From Lytechinus variegatus (taxonomy: Eukaryota > Echinodermata > Echinoidea > Temnopleuroida > Toxopneustidae), in assembly GCF_018143015.1 (NCBI RefSeq), contig NC_054748.1:10029467-10093466 (forward strand): a stretch of 64,000 nt of DNA, in the 5' to 3' direction. A program made the position numbers and the translations under genes. The notes below the pieces were generated by a model. It did not search any database, was not told the origin of the DNA, and was given only the letters and a program-made list of their open reading frames with translations. Shown one piece after another: positions 1-9,164 of the stretch (the first letter of the stretch is position 1; the number at the start of each line of letters is the position of its first letter).

Positions 1-260
1 GTGCCTATTTTAGGTCACATGACCAAGGTCAAAGGTCAATGAACTTTGGCCATAATGGGGGTATCTGTTGAATTACTATCATAACTTCGAAAGTTTATTG
101 ATCTGACTTTTGGAACTTGGACAAAAGAGCAAATCAAGCATCACAGAATATCCTGTGAAAGTTTCAGGTCACATGATCAAGGACAAAGGTCATGTGAAGT
201 CAATGAACTTTGGCCACATTGGGGGTATTTGTTGAATTACCATCCTATCTAACAAAACAA
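1..260 (+). repeat. Intronic repeat with nuclear-receptor DR1-like motifs
   Basis: Intronic sequence upstream of the first CCP exon. It holds repeated phrases built on AGGTCAAAGGTCA, two AGGTCA half-sites spaced by one base (a DR1 arrangement), near 27-40 and in altered form near 178-194. Each is followed by TGAACTTTGGCC, which reads as half-sites on the other strand. The same phrases recur near 6018-6240 upstream of the second CCP exon. The repetition is plain to see; nuclear-receptor binding is only an inference from motif resemblance. Confidence 0.55.
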
Positions 261-370
261 TTGGCATTGCGCGAATCATCTCCAAACCCCTCTCCGTGCA
301 TAAAAAACTGCATCGTCCAACTATATTTTACATTTATACCCTAATTTTCCTCCTTTTTCTCTCCATGCAG

Positions 371-544
371 AAAATTGTAATCTTGAAGCAGTACCGAAAT
401 CAAATCAGACAATGAATATTACCGTCGACCACAATGCTACTGTCATCGTAGAATGTGACTCTGGCTACACTTCTGGGTCGGGAATTACTACAGAACTCAC
501 TTGTAATAATGGGAGTTTCTCCCCTTTACCTCCTACATGTTTCG
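371..544 (+). CDS. CCP/sushi-like domain exon 1 (partial gene)
   Basis: An internal exon of 174 nt preceded by a pyrimidine tract and CAG and followed by GTAAGA. It is phase 1-1 and encodes one whole module of about 58 residues. Four cysteines occur in the CCP pattern: NC at the start, VECDSGY, ELTCNNG and PPTC at the end. CCP (sushi) modules are extracellular beta-sandwich units with two disulfides (C1-C3, C2-C4), common in complement regulators, selectins and adhesion proteins. The usual tryptophan between C3 and C4 is absent (GSFSPLPPTC instead). Sequons NQT, NIT, NAT and NGS predict heavy N-glycosylation, so a secreted or surface protein is likely. Which CCP protein this is cannot be said from one window. 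Confidence 0.82.
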
Positions 545-887
545 GTAAGATCCTGCCATTCTTGAATGCATACACATAATACACACATTCGAATAATTAC
601 ACACAACCGGGGGTCGTTTCATATAACCGTTCGTAAGTTAAGAGCTAATGGTGATCCTTGTGGTAAATGATATTCACCATTAAATATTCTTCGGGGATTA
701 TTAAGCGCATATTAGTGTCACCAGTCATTCTTAAAGTCCCTCTTCACTTACGAACAGGTTCATGAAACTCCCACCCGGTGGGGGTTTCATAAAGCTGTAC
801 GTACTGGTGACATTACGACTCTACGAATTAATTACTTTCATTTAGAAATCGGAATTTTTCCCTTTTATACCTTCCATAATTATTACT

Positions 888-976
888 AGTAGTTGTAGGG
901 GTTGTCGTAGTGGTTGCTGTAGTAGTTACAGCAGCAGTGGCAGTAGCAGTAGCAGTAGTAGTAGTAGTAGTATAGT
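888..976 (+). repeat. (GTA/GCA)n microsatellite
   Basis: An imperfect trinucleotide run of GTAGTT, GCAGTG and GCAGTA units ending in pure GTA repeats. It marks the right edge of the first copy of the duplicated CCP segment. Confidence 0.85.
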
Positions 977-1244
977 ATTTTTATTCAAACCGTAGAAGTG
1001 GTAGTAGCAATATGAATTTATAAAATCGTTATAACAATATAACGTGTATTGAGTGCCAAACAAGTGATCATTATAACTATACCTTTATCCGGAAGAATCG
1101 AAACAAATTATTTTCAACGGGTTTTGTACTATTTGACCTTAAGAATAACAAATTAAGAATCTACAAAAATCCGCATACGGGAAAGTAGTTATTTTTAAAA
1201 TGCATACAACTCACTCATCATCCACCCTAAAATCCTATTTAGAT

Positions 1245-1700
1245 TCATATTCAATTTAATTCAATTCAGCATTTATTTCCAATTCATTAAAAATACAAGG
1301 CATGATCATATACAAACAAAGACACAATAAAAATCAAAACATATCATTGAAACATGAATAAATACAGACGAAAGTGATAATCAAAGTATTATTGCCAAAT
1401 CATTAAAACAGTATAAAAATAAGACGAAAGATAAATGAATGGGAAACAGGAGTGTACTAAAAAGCCAGGAGAAGGCTTGTTAAAACGCACACACCCAAAA
1501 TAAATAAATTCTTAAAATGATTGTAATATTTGGATGCGGCAAGTAGCAATAGAATAAAAACAAATAAAACAAAAACAGAAACATAAAACACATCAACAAG
1601 ACATAAATCTAAACTTATGGAAAATTATTGAACCGTGAGGATCATAGTAACTTTGGATCAGTTTATTTTTATATTGCTTTTTTAAAGATATTATAAAAGG
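1245..1700 (-). mobile_element. LINE 3' end (minus strand), downstream of Penelope insertion
   Basis: The minus strand continues the LINE reading frame seen at 4634-5225. Between about 1714 and 1595 it encodes the tail SLKKQYKNKLIQSYY, then a 3'UTR that ends near 1245 with AAATAAA and GAATTGAATT-type repeats, a common non-LTR retrotransposon tail. Together with the other half this is a single 5'-truncated LINE split by the Penelope-like element. Confidence 0.75.
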
Positions 1701-1714
1701 TAATATTAAATTGT
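1701..1714. repeat. Left target-site duplication of the Penelope-like element
   Basis: TAATATTAAATTGT here is repeated exactly at 4620-4633 on the other side of the element. A 14-bp direct repeat flanking the whole composite defines the insertion as 1715-4619. Confidence 0.85.
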
Positions 1715-1766
1715 ACGGAAGATGTTGATCATCGCGGTAGCTGAATCTGAGTAGAGAATTAATCTG

Positions 1767-1943
1767 TTGTCTCACGATGCGGCAAACTGAAATTGCGACG
1801 TTTCGACTGCTCCTGCTAGTCTTCGTCAGGCAATGAAGTGGACACTCGCTGCGCACGCCTTTTATACCGTAGGCTACGGGCCGTCGGTGCCGGAACCGCC
1901 GTGGTGTGATTGGTCGGCGCCAATCAGAAGCCGCGGACGGTAC
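1767..1943 (-). repeat. Inverted copy of the Penelope 3' terminal region
   Basis: The reverse complement of about 4433-4617, including the TATA-like TTTTATA at 1860-1866 (minus strand TATAAAA) and the hammerhead-like core at about 1796-1833. It gives the element the inverted terminal arrangement typical of Penelope pLTRs. Confidence 0.85.
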
Positions 1944-2018
1944 CGCATCGTGAGACAACAGATTAATTCTCTACTCAGATTCAGCTACCACGATGATCAA
2001 CATCTTCAACATCATGTT

Positions 2019-2250
2019 GAAGCGCTATGTCGATGATACTTTCATTGTTACCGACAGGTGTACAACCGATTGCCTATTGAATTACGTGAACGCGCAGCAA
2101 CCGTCTATCCGTTTCACTATGGAGAGAGAAGACAATAACCGCATTGCCTTCCTTGACACTCTTGTACACCGGGATGATGAGGGCCGCCTCACCACTACAG
2201 TGTACAGAAAGCCTACGCATACAGATCAATATTTAGCGTACGATTCGCAA
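2019..2250 (+). pseudogene. Duplicated fragment of Penelope RT (YVDD block)
   Basis: Encodes the RT catalytic-site peptide KRYVDDTFIVTD and the following ~70 residues, nearly identical to 3349-3583. It stops matching at GTACGATTCGCA, where the sequence switches to GCCCGCCAACAA repeats leading into the main RT body. This is the 3' part of an upstream partial tandem copy, not an independent gene. Confidence 0.85.
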
Positions 2251-2251
2251 A

Positions 2252-4565
2252 GCCCGCCAACAAGCCCGCCAACAAGGCAAGTATAACAAGCCCACTGAGC
2301 AGGGTAAGTCTGATTCCGCGTGTACCGTTTCCGACACTAGAGTAGTCAACTTGTCCTCGCGTGTGTTGACTTCTGATGAGACCGCGCTGCTTAGCAAAGG
2401 GCTCAACTTTGCTATAGCTCCCAAGCGCATACCGGCTGTTGAGATTATCGCTAAGATCGAATCGTCCATCCGTTGCCGTTATGCCGAAACCATCGGCTCA
2501 GTTCGCAGAGAGGTCAACGCAATCCTCGCCTCTGCCAAACCACCGAAATCCAATGTTACACCCGGCATGCACAAAGCCTTGAAAGCGCTCAAGGAAGAAA
2601 GCACCATTATGATTCTGCCAGCCGACAAAGGCCGCGCTAGCGTGGTAATGGATACCAGTACTTACCGTGATAAGATTTCCGAACTTATTAGCTCAGGTCC
2701 TTACCGCGCCTTACGAAAGGATCCTACCGATTGTCTTGCTCGCAAGCTTGCAACCATTCTCCGCGATTTGCACAAGAATGGTGATATCGACGATGCGACC
2801 TACAGGGTACTTAGACCCACGCAAAAACAGCCTCCTAGGATTTATGGCTTACCGGAAATTCACAAACCCGATGTTCCGTTACGCCCGATTGTCTCATGCA
2901 TAAGCTCTTTCGCTTACAACACTTCTAAATTACTAGCTGACATACTCGCGCCGCTTGTTGGTAATAATCAACACGCCGTCCGTAACTCCGCTTCTTTTGT
3001 GGATTTCTTGCGCAATGAGACCGTACTTGAGCATGAAGTCATGGTCTCCTTCGACGTGGTATCTTTGTTTACCAATGTGCCCGTTGAAGCAGCATGTGAT
3101 GTCGCCCTCCAGCGCCTGGAGGCCGACGCTAACTTACCCGACCGTACCGATCTTTCTCCTACCCAGGTCACTGAACTTCTTCGTTTCGTGTTGAAGTCCA
3201 CGTATTTCATGTACGATGGACGCTTCTATGAACAGCAAGAAGGCGCGGCCATGGGTAGCCCTGTTTCTGCTGTTATTGCTTACCTTTACATGGAATCCTT
3301 TGAGGAGGATGCGCTTCACGCTTGCCCTCCCGAATTCAGTCCGAGAATTTGAAAGCGCTATGTCGATGATACTTTCATTGTTACCGACAGGTCTACAACC
3401 GATTGCCTATTGAATTACGTGAACGCGCAGCAACCGTCTATCCGTTTCACTATGGAGAGAGAAGACAATAACCGCATTGCCTTCCTTGACACTCTTGTAC
3501 ACCGGGATGATGAGGGCCGCCTCACCACTACAGTGTACAGAAAGCCTACGCATACAGATCAATATTTAGCGTACGATTCGCATCACCCCCCAGTTCGTCA
3601 AACGCGGGGTAGTCAAATGCCTTTATGACCGAGCATCACGCATTGTATCGAAACCACAATGCACCGCCGCTGAGAAGCGACGCATTGCTTCTGCACTCGT
3701 TTCCAGTGGTTACCCGCGCTCCTTTCTCAACCGTGTAACTAAGAGAAAGAACGTCGCCGAAGAAGACATTGTGCGCTGCAAGTCTACCGTCGTACTTCCG
3801 TTTGTCGATTCTATTTCCCGCCAACTACGCCGGCACTTAGAGAAGTACAGCATACGCGCGGTTTTCAAATCCGACACTACTATCCGTAAGCAGTTAGTGC
3901 GCCCCAAAGACCCCGCGCTGCCCGGCAGACTCGATGGCGTTGTTTACAAGATACCATGTGGGGCTTGTGACAAGGTTTACATCGGGGAAACGGGCAGACC
4001 CGTTATTGAGCGAATGCTAGAACATCGCAGAGATGTCAAGCACCGACGCATAGATAGTTCGGCAGTTGCAGAGCATGCATGGAATGCAGATCACCCTCCC
4101 AATTGGGACGAGGTAAGCTGTATAGCGCGGGATAAGCACTGGTACACACGGCGTGTTAAAGAGGCTATCCAAATTCGTCTTCATCCCAATAATGTAAACT
4201 GGGATAACGGCATTGACATCCCTGAAGAATGGCTTCCGACCATTCGCCCGCATGCGCCCCCAACGACCGCCCGTAGCTCACCGGTCGACCGCCCTTCGAC
4301 GTCCGCATCCAACCCCATTAGTTTTTGCACAGCTACCGCGGTTCACTCCTCGACGTCCGCAAATTGCCCGCTTTCTACGCCGACTGCAGCCGACGGGTTT
4401 TCCCCGACGTCCGCAAGCCCCACGGCGATCGCACCGTCCGCGGCTTCTGATTGGTCGGTTGCGCCGACCAATCACACCACGGCGGTTCCGGCACCGACGG
4501 TCCGTAGCCTACGGTATAAAAGGCGCGCGCAGCGAGTGTCCACTTCATTGCCTGACGAAGACTAG
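2252..4565 (+). pseudogene. Penelope-like reverse transcriptase plus GIY-YIG endonuclease, two lesions
   Basis: The reading frame is open from about 2252. RT motifs are visible: adenine-rich N-terminal linker, LPADKG, RIYGLPEIHKP, LRPIVSCISS, VSFDVVSLFTNVP, AAMGSPVSAV and KRYVDDTF. This matches Penelope-like RTs, which are related to telomerase. A TGA at about 3350-3352 sits just before the YVDD block, where related proteins usually have Trp. A second break is an indel in the C-run near 3586-3592, after which the frame continues in 3771-4565. The C-terminal part carries IPCGACDKVYIGETGR, the CxxC plus GIY-YIG signature of the EN+ Penelope endonuclease, then HAWNADH and RVKEAIQI. Reading ends in the terminal region. 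With two lesions this copy is probably inactive, although both are single small changes, so it is young. Confidence 0.88.
4515..4521 (+). promoter_or_regulatory. TATA-like box in Penelope terminal region
   Basis: TATAAAA lies about 30 bases upstream of the hammerhead-like motif in the 3' terminal region, and is duplicated in inverted form at 1860-1866. Penelope terminal repeats carry internal promoters, so a promoter role is plausible but unproven. Confidence 0.45.
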
Positions 4566-4589
4566 CAGGAGCAGTCGAAACGTCGCAAT
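4547..4589 (+). ncRNA. Hammerhead-like ribozyme motif in Penelope terminus
   Basis: Stem I is ATTGC (4547-4551) with GCAAT (4585-4589), five perfect pairs. The core CTGACGA (4552-4558) fits CUGANGA. Stem II is GACT (4560-4563) with AGTC (4573-4576) around a 9-nt loop. GAAA (4577-4580) is followed by CGTC, giving a possible GUC cleavage triplet. Stem III is almost absent (no loop) and an extra A sits at the base of stem II. Hammerheads with very short stem III are known in Penelope-like elements. The inverted copy lies at about 1796-1833 on the minus strand. Confidence 0.6.
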
Positions 4590-4619
4590 TTCAGTTTGCC
4601 GCATCGTGAGACAACAGAC

Positions 4620-4633
4620 TAATATTAAATTGT
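4620..4633. repeat. Right target-site duplication of the Penelope-like element
   Basis: TAATATTAAATTGT, identical to 1701-1714. Confidence 0.85.
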
Positions 4634-5225
4634 TCAAGATTCAGACTGTTCCATATTGTGGGACCAGTGTGACGCAATGAAAATTTAGATAAGCCATTCT
4701 TATAATTCCATCTGTGAAGTTTTCGTGAAGACCTTGTCTAGTGATTATGTATATTACAATTGAAAGAGAACATATTCATTAATTGAGGAGAAAGGGTTCC
4801 AATATGATAAAGCAATCTGTAGTTTATTAATATCTTGTAATTTAATGGTTCTTAGCGACTTAAATAGTTTCGAAGTAGGTGCTCTATAATCTGATCCCAT
4901 ACAAATACGTATAGCTTTTTTCTGTCATAAAAACAGTTTGTGTAGATGGCAAGAATATGTATTTCCCCATATTGAGTTACAATAGGTCAAACGTGATCAA
5001 ATGAAAGCGTTATAAAGAGTAATTAAAATGTGTTTTGGCAAGTCATATTTGAGTCGATTTAGAATTTCAATAAAACGAGAAACGTTATTACAAATAAAAT
5101 TAATATGAACATCCCAACAGAGTGTGCTACTCAATATAACACCTAGAAACTGCACAGAGTCATAGAATTGGAGACGGGTTCCGTCTACCTTTAAAACAAT
5201 GTTGCAAGTATAATATTGCATGGTC
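4634..5225 (-). pseudogene. LINE reverse transcriptase C-terminal remnant (CR1/Jockey-type)
   Basis: The minus strand reads FLGVILSSTLCWDVHINFICN, then LKYDLPKHILITLYNAFI, SRLTYCNSIWGNTY, QKKAIRI and HTGPTIWNSL. This is the conserved order at the C-terminal end of non-LTR RTs of the CR1/Jockey type. At least two in-frame stops (near 4973 and 4910) and frame changes show decay. The frame resumes beyond the Penelope insertion at 1714, which proves the two pieces are one element. Confidence 0.8.
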
Positions 5226-5940
5226 TAGGGGGTAAACATTGTTGATACAGGCTAGGGTGGCTTATAAGCCCTCCAGTGTGCCTGGTAAATCCAAGATGGC
5301 GTTCAAAATGACTACCGTAGGCTGAAAATCCACAATTCATCTAAGTGGGTTCAGCTGGGTTTTTAGCCAATGGTTTTAATGGTGAAGTAGTACTTGGAAC
5401 AAGTGACTAGGACAGCCAGTCGGATGGTGTGCAAAAAAATTCCAAGTTGGCGTCCAAAAATCCAAGATGGCTTCCAAAAAATGGAGTTTAAAATGCCTAA
5501 TGATAACTAAAAATGGCCATCTTGAAAATAACTACCTTCCCGTATGCGGATTTTGGTAGATTTTTGGTGTGTTATTCCTGAGGTCAAGTACTGCCAGAAA
5601 CAGGTGAAAATCATTTGTTGCAATTTGTTCCTGGTCAAACCATGTATTGACACGTCTAAACTATTGGATCCATCACAGGTTTGTCCCACTCTGTCCCACA
5701 TTGTGCTAAAGTTCACCGTATTTACTCTCTGTGGAGCAGCATTGGCCCCGTTTCATAAAAGTTAATATATGGTAACTTCGTCATCCAATGATACCTACCA
5801 TGATAACGCTTTCATTTTCATCTCTGATCCGTCCCATCCCCTAGTAAATGCAGATTGAATTAAATAATTTGTACGGAAAAACCTTGTTGCTTATTCATTA
5901 AAAGGAAAATTTGGGGGCATCTGTTGAATTAAAATCAAAA
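5226..5940. other. Intron, no gene recognised
   Basis: No coding signal. It contains short repeated phrases around CCAAGATGGCG / CCAAGATGGCT between 5285 and 5475 and a TGGCCCCGTTTCATAAA stretch near 5744, which look like worn repeat sequence. Confidence 0.5.
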
Positions 5941-5989
5941 CTTTAAAAGTTTTTGGATCTGATTCATGAAACTTGGACATGATAGTAAT

Positions 5990-6888
5990 CAGGTATCAAG
6001 TTTCAGTTCACATGATTAAGGTCAAAGGTCATTTAGGGTCAATGAACTTTGGCCGAATTGGGGGTATTTCTTGAATTACTATCATAACTTCGAGAGTTTA
6101 TTGATCTGACTTTTGGAACTTGGACATAAGAGCAATCAAGTATCACAGAATATCCTGTGAAAGTTTCAGGTCACATGATCAAGGTCAAAGGTCATGTGAA
6201 GTCAATGAACTTTGGCCACATTGGGGGTATTTGTTGAATTACCATCCTATCTAAGAAAACAATTGGCATTGCGCGAATCATCTCCAAACCCCTCTCCATG
6301 TATAAAAACCTACATCGTCCAACTATATTTTACATTTATACCCTAATTTTCCTCCTTTTTCTCTCCATGCAGAAAATTGTAATCTTGAAGCAGTACCGAA
6401 ATCAAATCAGACAATGAATATTACCGTCGACCACAATGCTACTGTCATCGTAGAATGTGACTCTGGCTACACTTCTGGGTCGGGAATTACTACAGAACTC
6501 ACTTGTAATAATGGGAGTTTCTCCCCTTTACCTCCTACATGTTTCGGTAAGATCCTGCCATTCTTGAATGCATACACATAATACACACATTCGAATAATT
6601 ACACACAACCGGGGGTGGTTTCATATAACCGCTCGTAAGTTAAGAACTAATGGTGATCCTTGTGTTAAATTATATTCACCATTAAATATTCTTCGGGGAT
6701 TATTAAGCGCATATTAGTGTCACCAGTCATTCTTAAAGTCCCTCTTAACTTACGAACAGCTTCATGAACACCCACCCGGTGGGGGTTTCATAAAGCTGTA
6801 CGTACTGGTGACTTTACGACTCTACGAATTAATTACTTTCATTTAGAAATCAGAATTTTCCCCTTTTATACCTTCCATAATTATTAGT
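5990..6888 (+). repeat. Second copy of duplicated CCP-exon segment
   Basis: Matches 1-890 at offset 6002 until ATAATTATTA near 6887. It differs from the first copy at scattered intronic sites, such as GTCGTTTC versus GTGGTTTC and CTTCACTTA versus CTTAACTTA, and by small indels, but not within the exon. Confidence 0.85.
6373..6546 (+). CDS. CCP/sushi-like domain exon 2 (partial gene)
   Basis: 174 nt, phase 1-1, with the same splice context as exon 1 (CTCCATGCAG acceptor, GGTAAGATCC donor). By eye it is base-for-base identical to exon 1, so it encodes the same 58-residue, four-cysteine, Trp-less CCP-like module with several N-glycosylation sequons. The surrounding introns have diverged, so the identity suggests recent gene conversion or selection. 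If both exons are spliced, the protein has two identical modules in tandem. Confidence 0.8.
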
Positions 6889-7780
6889 TTCGTCTGTTTA
6901 ACCCACCAAATGTGTCTGAATGGAGGGAAATGTGATTTGATAACAACTACCTGCGTAAATGTTTATTTGAATTGAAGAAAAAAAGTATATACATTGCATG
7001 ATCAAAATAATTATTTACATAGACATTACAATGAAAGTACTAAAAAACGATATAATTGATATTGAGATAATCTTTTTCAGAGTGGTTTTAAGCCCCAAAT
7101 ATGTTTTTCTATAGGGTCCCATGTCTGTAGAGCTTACTAAATAGGTAGTGCCGAAAGATGGCGCTATCATGCTCAAATGTGAAATTCAGATCTTCACAGG
7201 CTAATATGCAAACAGAAAATGCTGTTGTTATATGTCACAAAGGTATGATGGGGTGACCATAATTTTGCAAACTTCAAAAATTGTCGTGAAGTTGATTGTC
7301 AATCAAAATTTATCACAGTTCACTCAAATTAATCAAAATCATGAATAACAGACGGAAGGCAAGATCACAAAGTCAAATTCGCTTGACGGAATTATTAAGT
7401 AGGTCAAGGGTTTTGCTGGTATCGCGATCTAAAATTTCCATCGCGATCGACTAGTGCGCGCTCGGCTGAAAATGTCATAAAAAGTGTGACCTTAATTTGC
7501 ACACGACCGTTTCTCAAAGCTTTAGAAACGAAATCAAACAGCCAAAGGTAAAATAATTATATCAAATGGAGGATAAAATGCCATGTATTTGGTTGGTATC
7601 CACATTTTGCTTAAGCTTCTTTGGAGACCTCTGCTTGCAAAAATCAAGCTCCACTCACGTACAAACCTATTGCAAATGCTAGTAAACGTGGAATTTATCC
7701 ACACTGTCACTGAGTAGTCGATTATGAAGTAAAACAAGTGAAATGATACAATTTGCAAACCCTGAAAACATGACATCAAG
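6889..7780. other. Intron, no gene recognised
   Basis: AT-rich, with no coding signal and no repeat I can name. A GATGGCGCTATCAT phrase near 7158 resembles the conserved block of the tandem array that follows. Confidence 0.4.
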
Positions 7781-7784
7781 ATGA

Positions 7785-8250
7785 ATAAAAAGAAGGAAGA
7801 TAAGGTCATTTATTTTCTGACTTTGCAAAAGAGGACGCTATTTTCAAAGGTAATGGTCACTGATGCGTACAAAATCATTTAGCATGTGAGAAATGATACC
7901 ATAAGCGAACCCTGTAAATATCTAGAAAATATGACACTAAGATGAATGAAAACAAGGGAGTTTGGGCCATTTTACTATATTCTGACTTTGCAATAAAGGG
8001 CGCTATTTCTTTAGGTAATGGTCACTTTTGCGTAAAAAAACATTAGGCCTTACGAGGTATGATACCTTATAGCAAACCCTAAAAATTTGATACCAAAAAT
8101 GAATAAGAACAAGAAAGTTATGGCCATTTCACTATCTTCCAACTTTACAATAGAGAGCGGTATTTCTTAAGATAATGCGAAAAAAATAACTGGATAATGA
8201 GGGATGATACCATAAACAAACCCTGAAAATATGAGACTAAGATGAATAAG
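7785..8250 (+). repeat. ~152-bp diverged tandem repeat, first block (3 copies)
   Basis: Three copies of a unit containing GGCCATTT...TCTGACTTTGCAA, then GAGGGCGCTATTTC-like sequence, GGTAATGGTCAC and TGATGCG. The conserved block falls near 7829, 7991 and 8149. It is separated from the main block by unrelated sequence at 8250-9170. Confidence 0.75.
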
Positions 8251-8334
8251 ACGTTTTCGAGCGAAGACTATTTCGGATTTGAATTAAGGGCACAAAGATG
8301 TCATTTTGAAGGGCAGCATAATTATGTTCGCAAA

Positions 8335-9025
8335 TGATAGGGCAACTCTTTGCCTCTCTAAAGCCATTTGTTAGAAGTCTGTAGCATACAACAACGGAGA
8401 TATGACACCTAGATAGATCCTTGTGATTTGATTGGTTGTTTGATATCGTTCATTCAGCCCATTCGCAATGACGTCATCAACCGTGCCATTTTGGATCCAT
8501 TCATCGTGCAATTTTGGATCCACACGATTTTGTCGATTGCACGAGCGCACCGAGACTGCTGTTGCTCCAGGCACAAGCAGTGCTCATGTTGTAATGAGGT
8601 TACAATCAACAGACCGAGCTCGAAGTGCCTGAGCATATTTTGCATCGAAATTCATAAATTTCACATGAAATGAAAAAGTCAATTTTCAGGTTTCATACAA
8701 ACCAAATAATGATTTGTTTTCATTCGTGCAATGGACAGAATACTGTATTCGGTGAAACAAGCCTCGTTGAATGGATCATTTCATCTTTCACCTTGATGAA
8801 GCATTCTCTCCATGGCGCTTATAAACATTAAGTATAATAAAGAATGGTATGCAAATGGCCTTTACATGGACGAATTGGTGCCTGCACGGTCGTGCATGAG
8901 TGATTTTGGAAAATGAAATTAAAGGTGCACAACAACTGGTCATGGACAACATGTGTACCAAATTTGGGATAATTTAGATAAGATACGGAGCCTGGGCAGG
9001 GCTCACAAGAACCATGTGTTAAATG
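8335..9025 (+). repeat. Dispersed repeat copy related to 11100-11345
   Basis: Two stretches match the later copy: ATTTGTTAGAAG.CTGTAGCAT near 8368-8390, and about 8840-9025 (TATGCAAATGG, GCCTGCACGGTC, GATTTTGGAAAATGAA, GGGCAGGGCTCACAAGAACCA). The first copy carries about 440 extra bases between them, including a perfect TGACGTCA near 8468. Confidence 0.65.
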
Positions 9026-9164
9026 AATTGGATTTTGTGGAAGAAGCTGACAGAAGAAGACTATCACTCCAGTTGTATGAGAACAATGTGCAGGCATTGA
9101 TAATTGTGATTTAATAGAGGGCAAGGAACAGAAGGAGACAGAGAGAAAACTCTAGATAATATAC

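Larger units (their letters stand above)
1..890 (+). repeat. First copy of duplicated segment carrying a CCP exon
   Basis: Positions 1-890 match about 5990-6888 at an offset of 6002, covering upstream intron, CCP exon and about 340 bases of downstream intron. The introns differ by scattered substitutions and small indels, while the exon reads as identical. Past 890 this copy enters a (GTA/GCA)n microsatellite, whereas the second copy continues into unrelated intron. The ~5 kb between the copies is largely transposon insertion (LINE plus Penelope-like element). Confidence 0.85.
1715..4619 (+). mobile_element. Penelope-like retroelement (EN+), rearranged insertion
   Basis: A 2.9-kb insertion bounded by a 14-bp target duplication. 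In order it holds: an inverted copy of the element's own 3' end (about 1767-1943); a foldback arm (1947-2001, complementary to 1722-1780); a partial direct copy of the C-terminal RT region (about 2019-2250, repeated at 3349-3583); then the main body with RT and GIY-YIG endonuclease (2252-4565) ending in the terminal TATA and hammerhead-like region. Penelope-like elements typically insert as partial tandems with inverted or truncated terminal copies, which fits. It sits inside a minus-strand LINE remnant. Confidence 0.88.

Noticed and set aside
8468..8475. Perfect CRE (TGACGTCA) as a regulatory site
   Set aside because: A single 8-mer inside repeat DNA with no nearby promoter; expected by chance at this scale.
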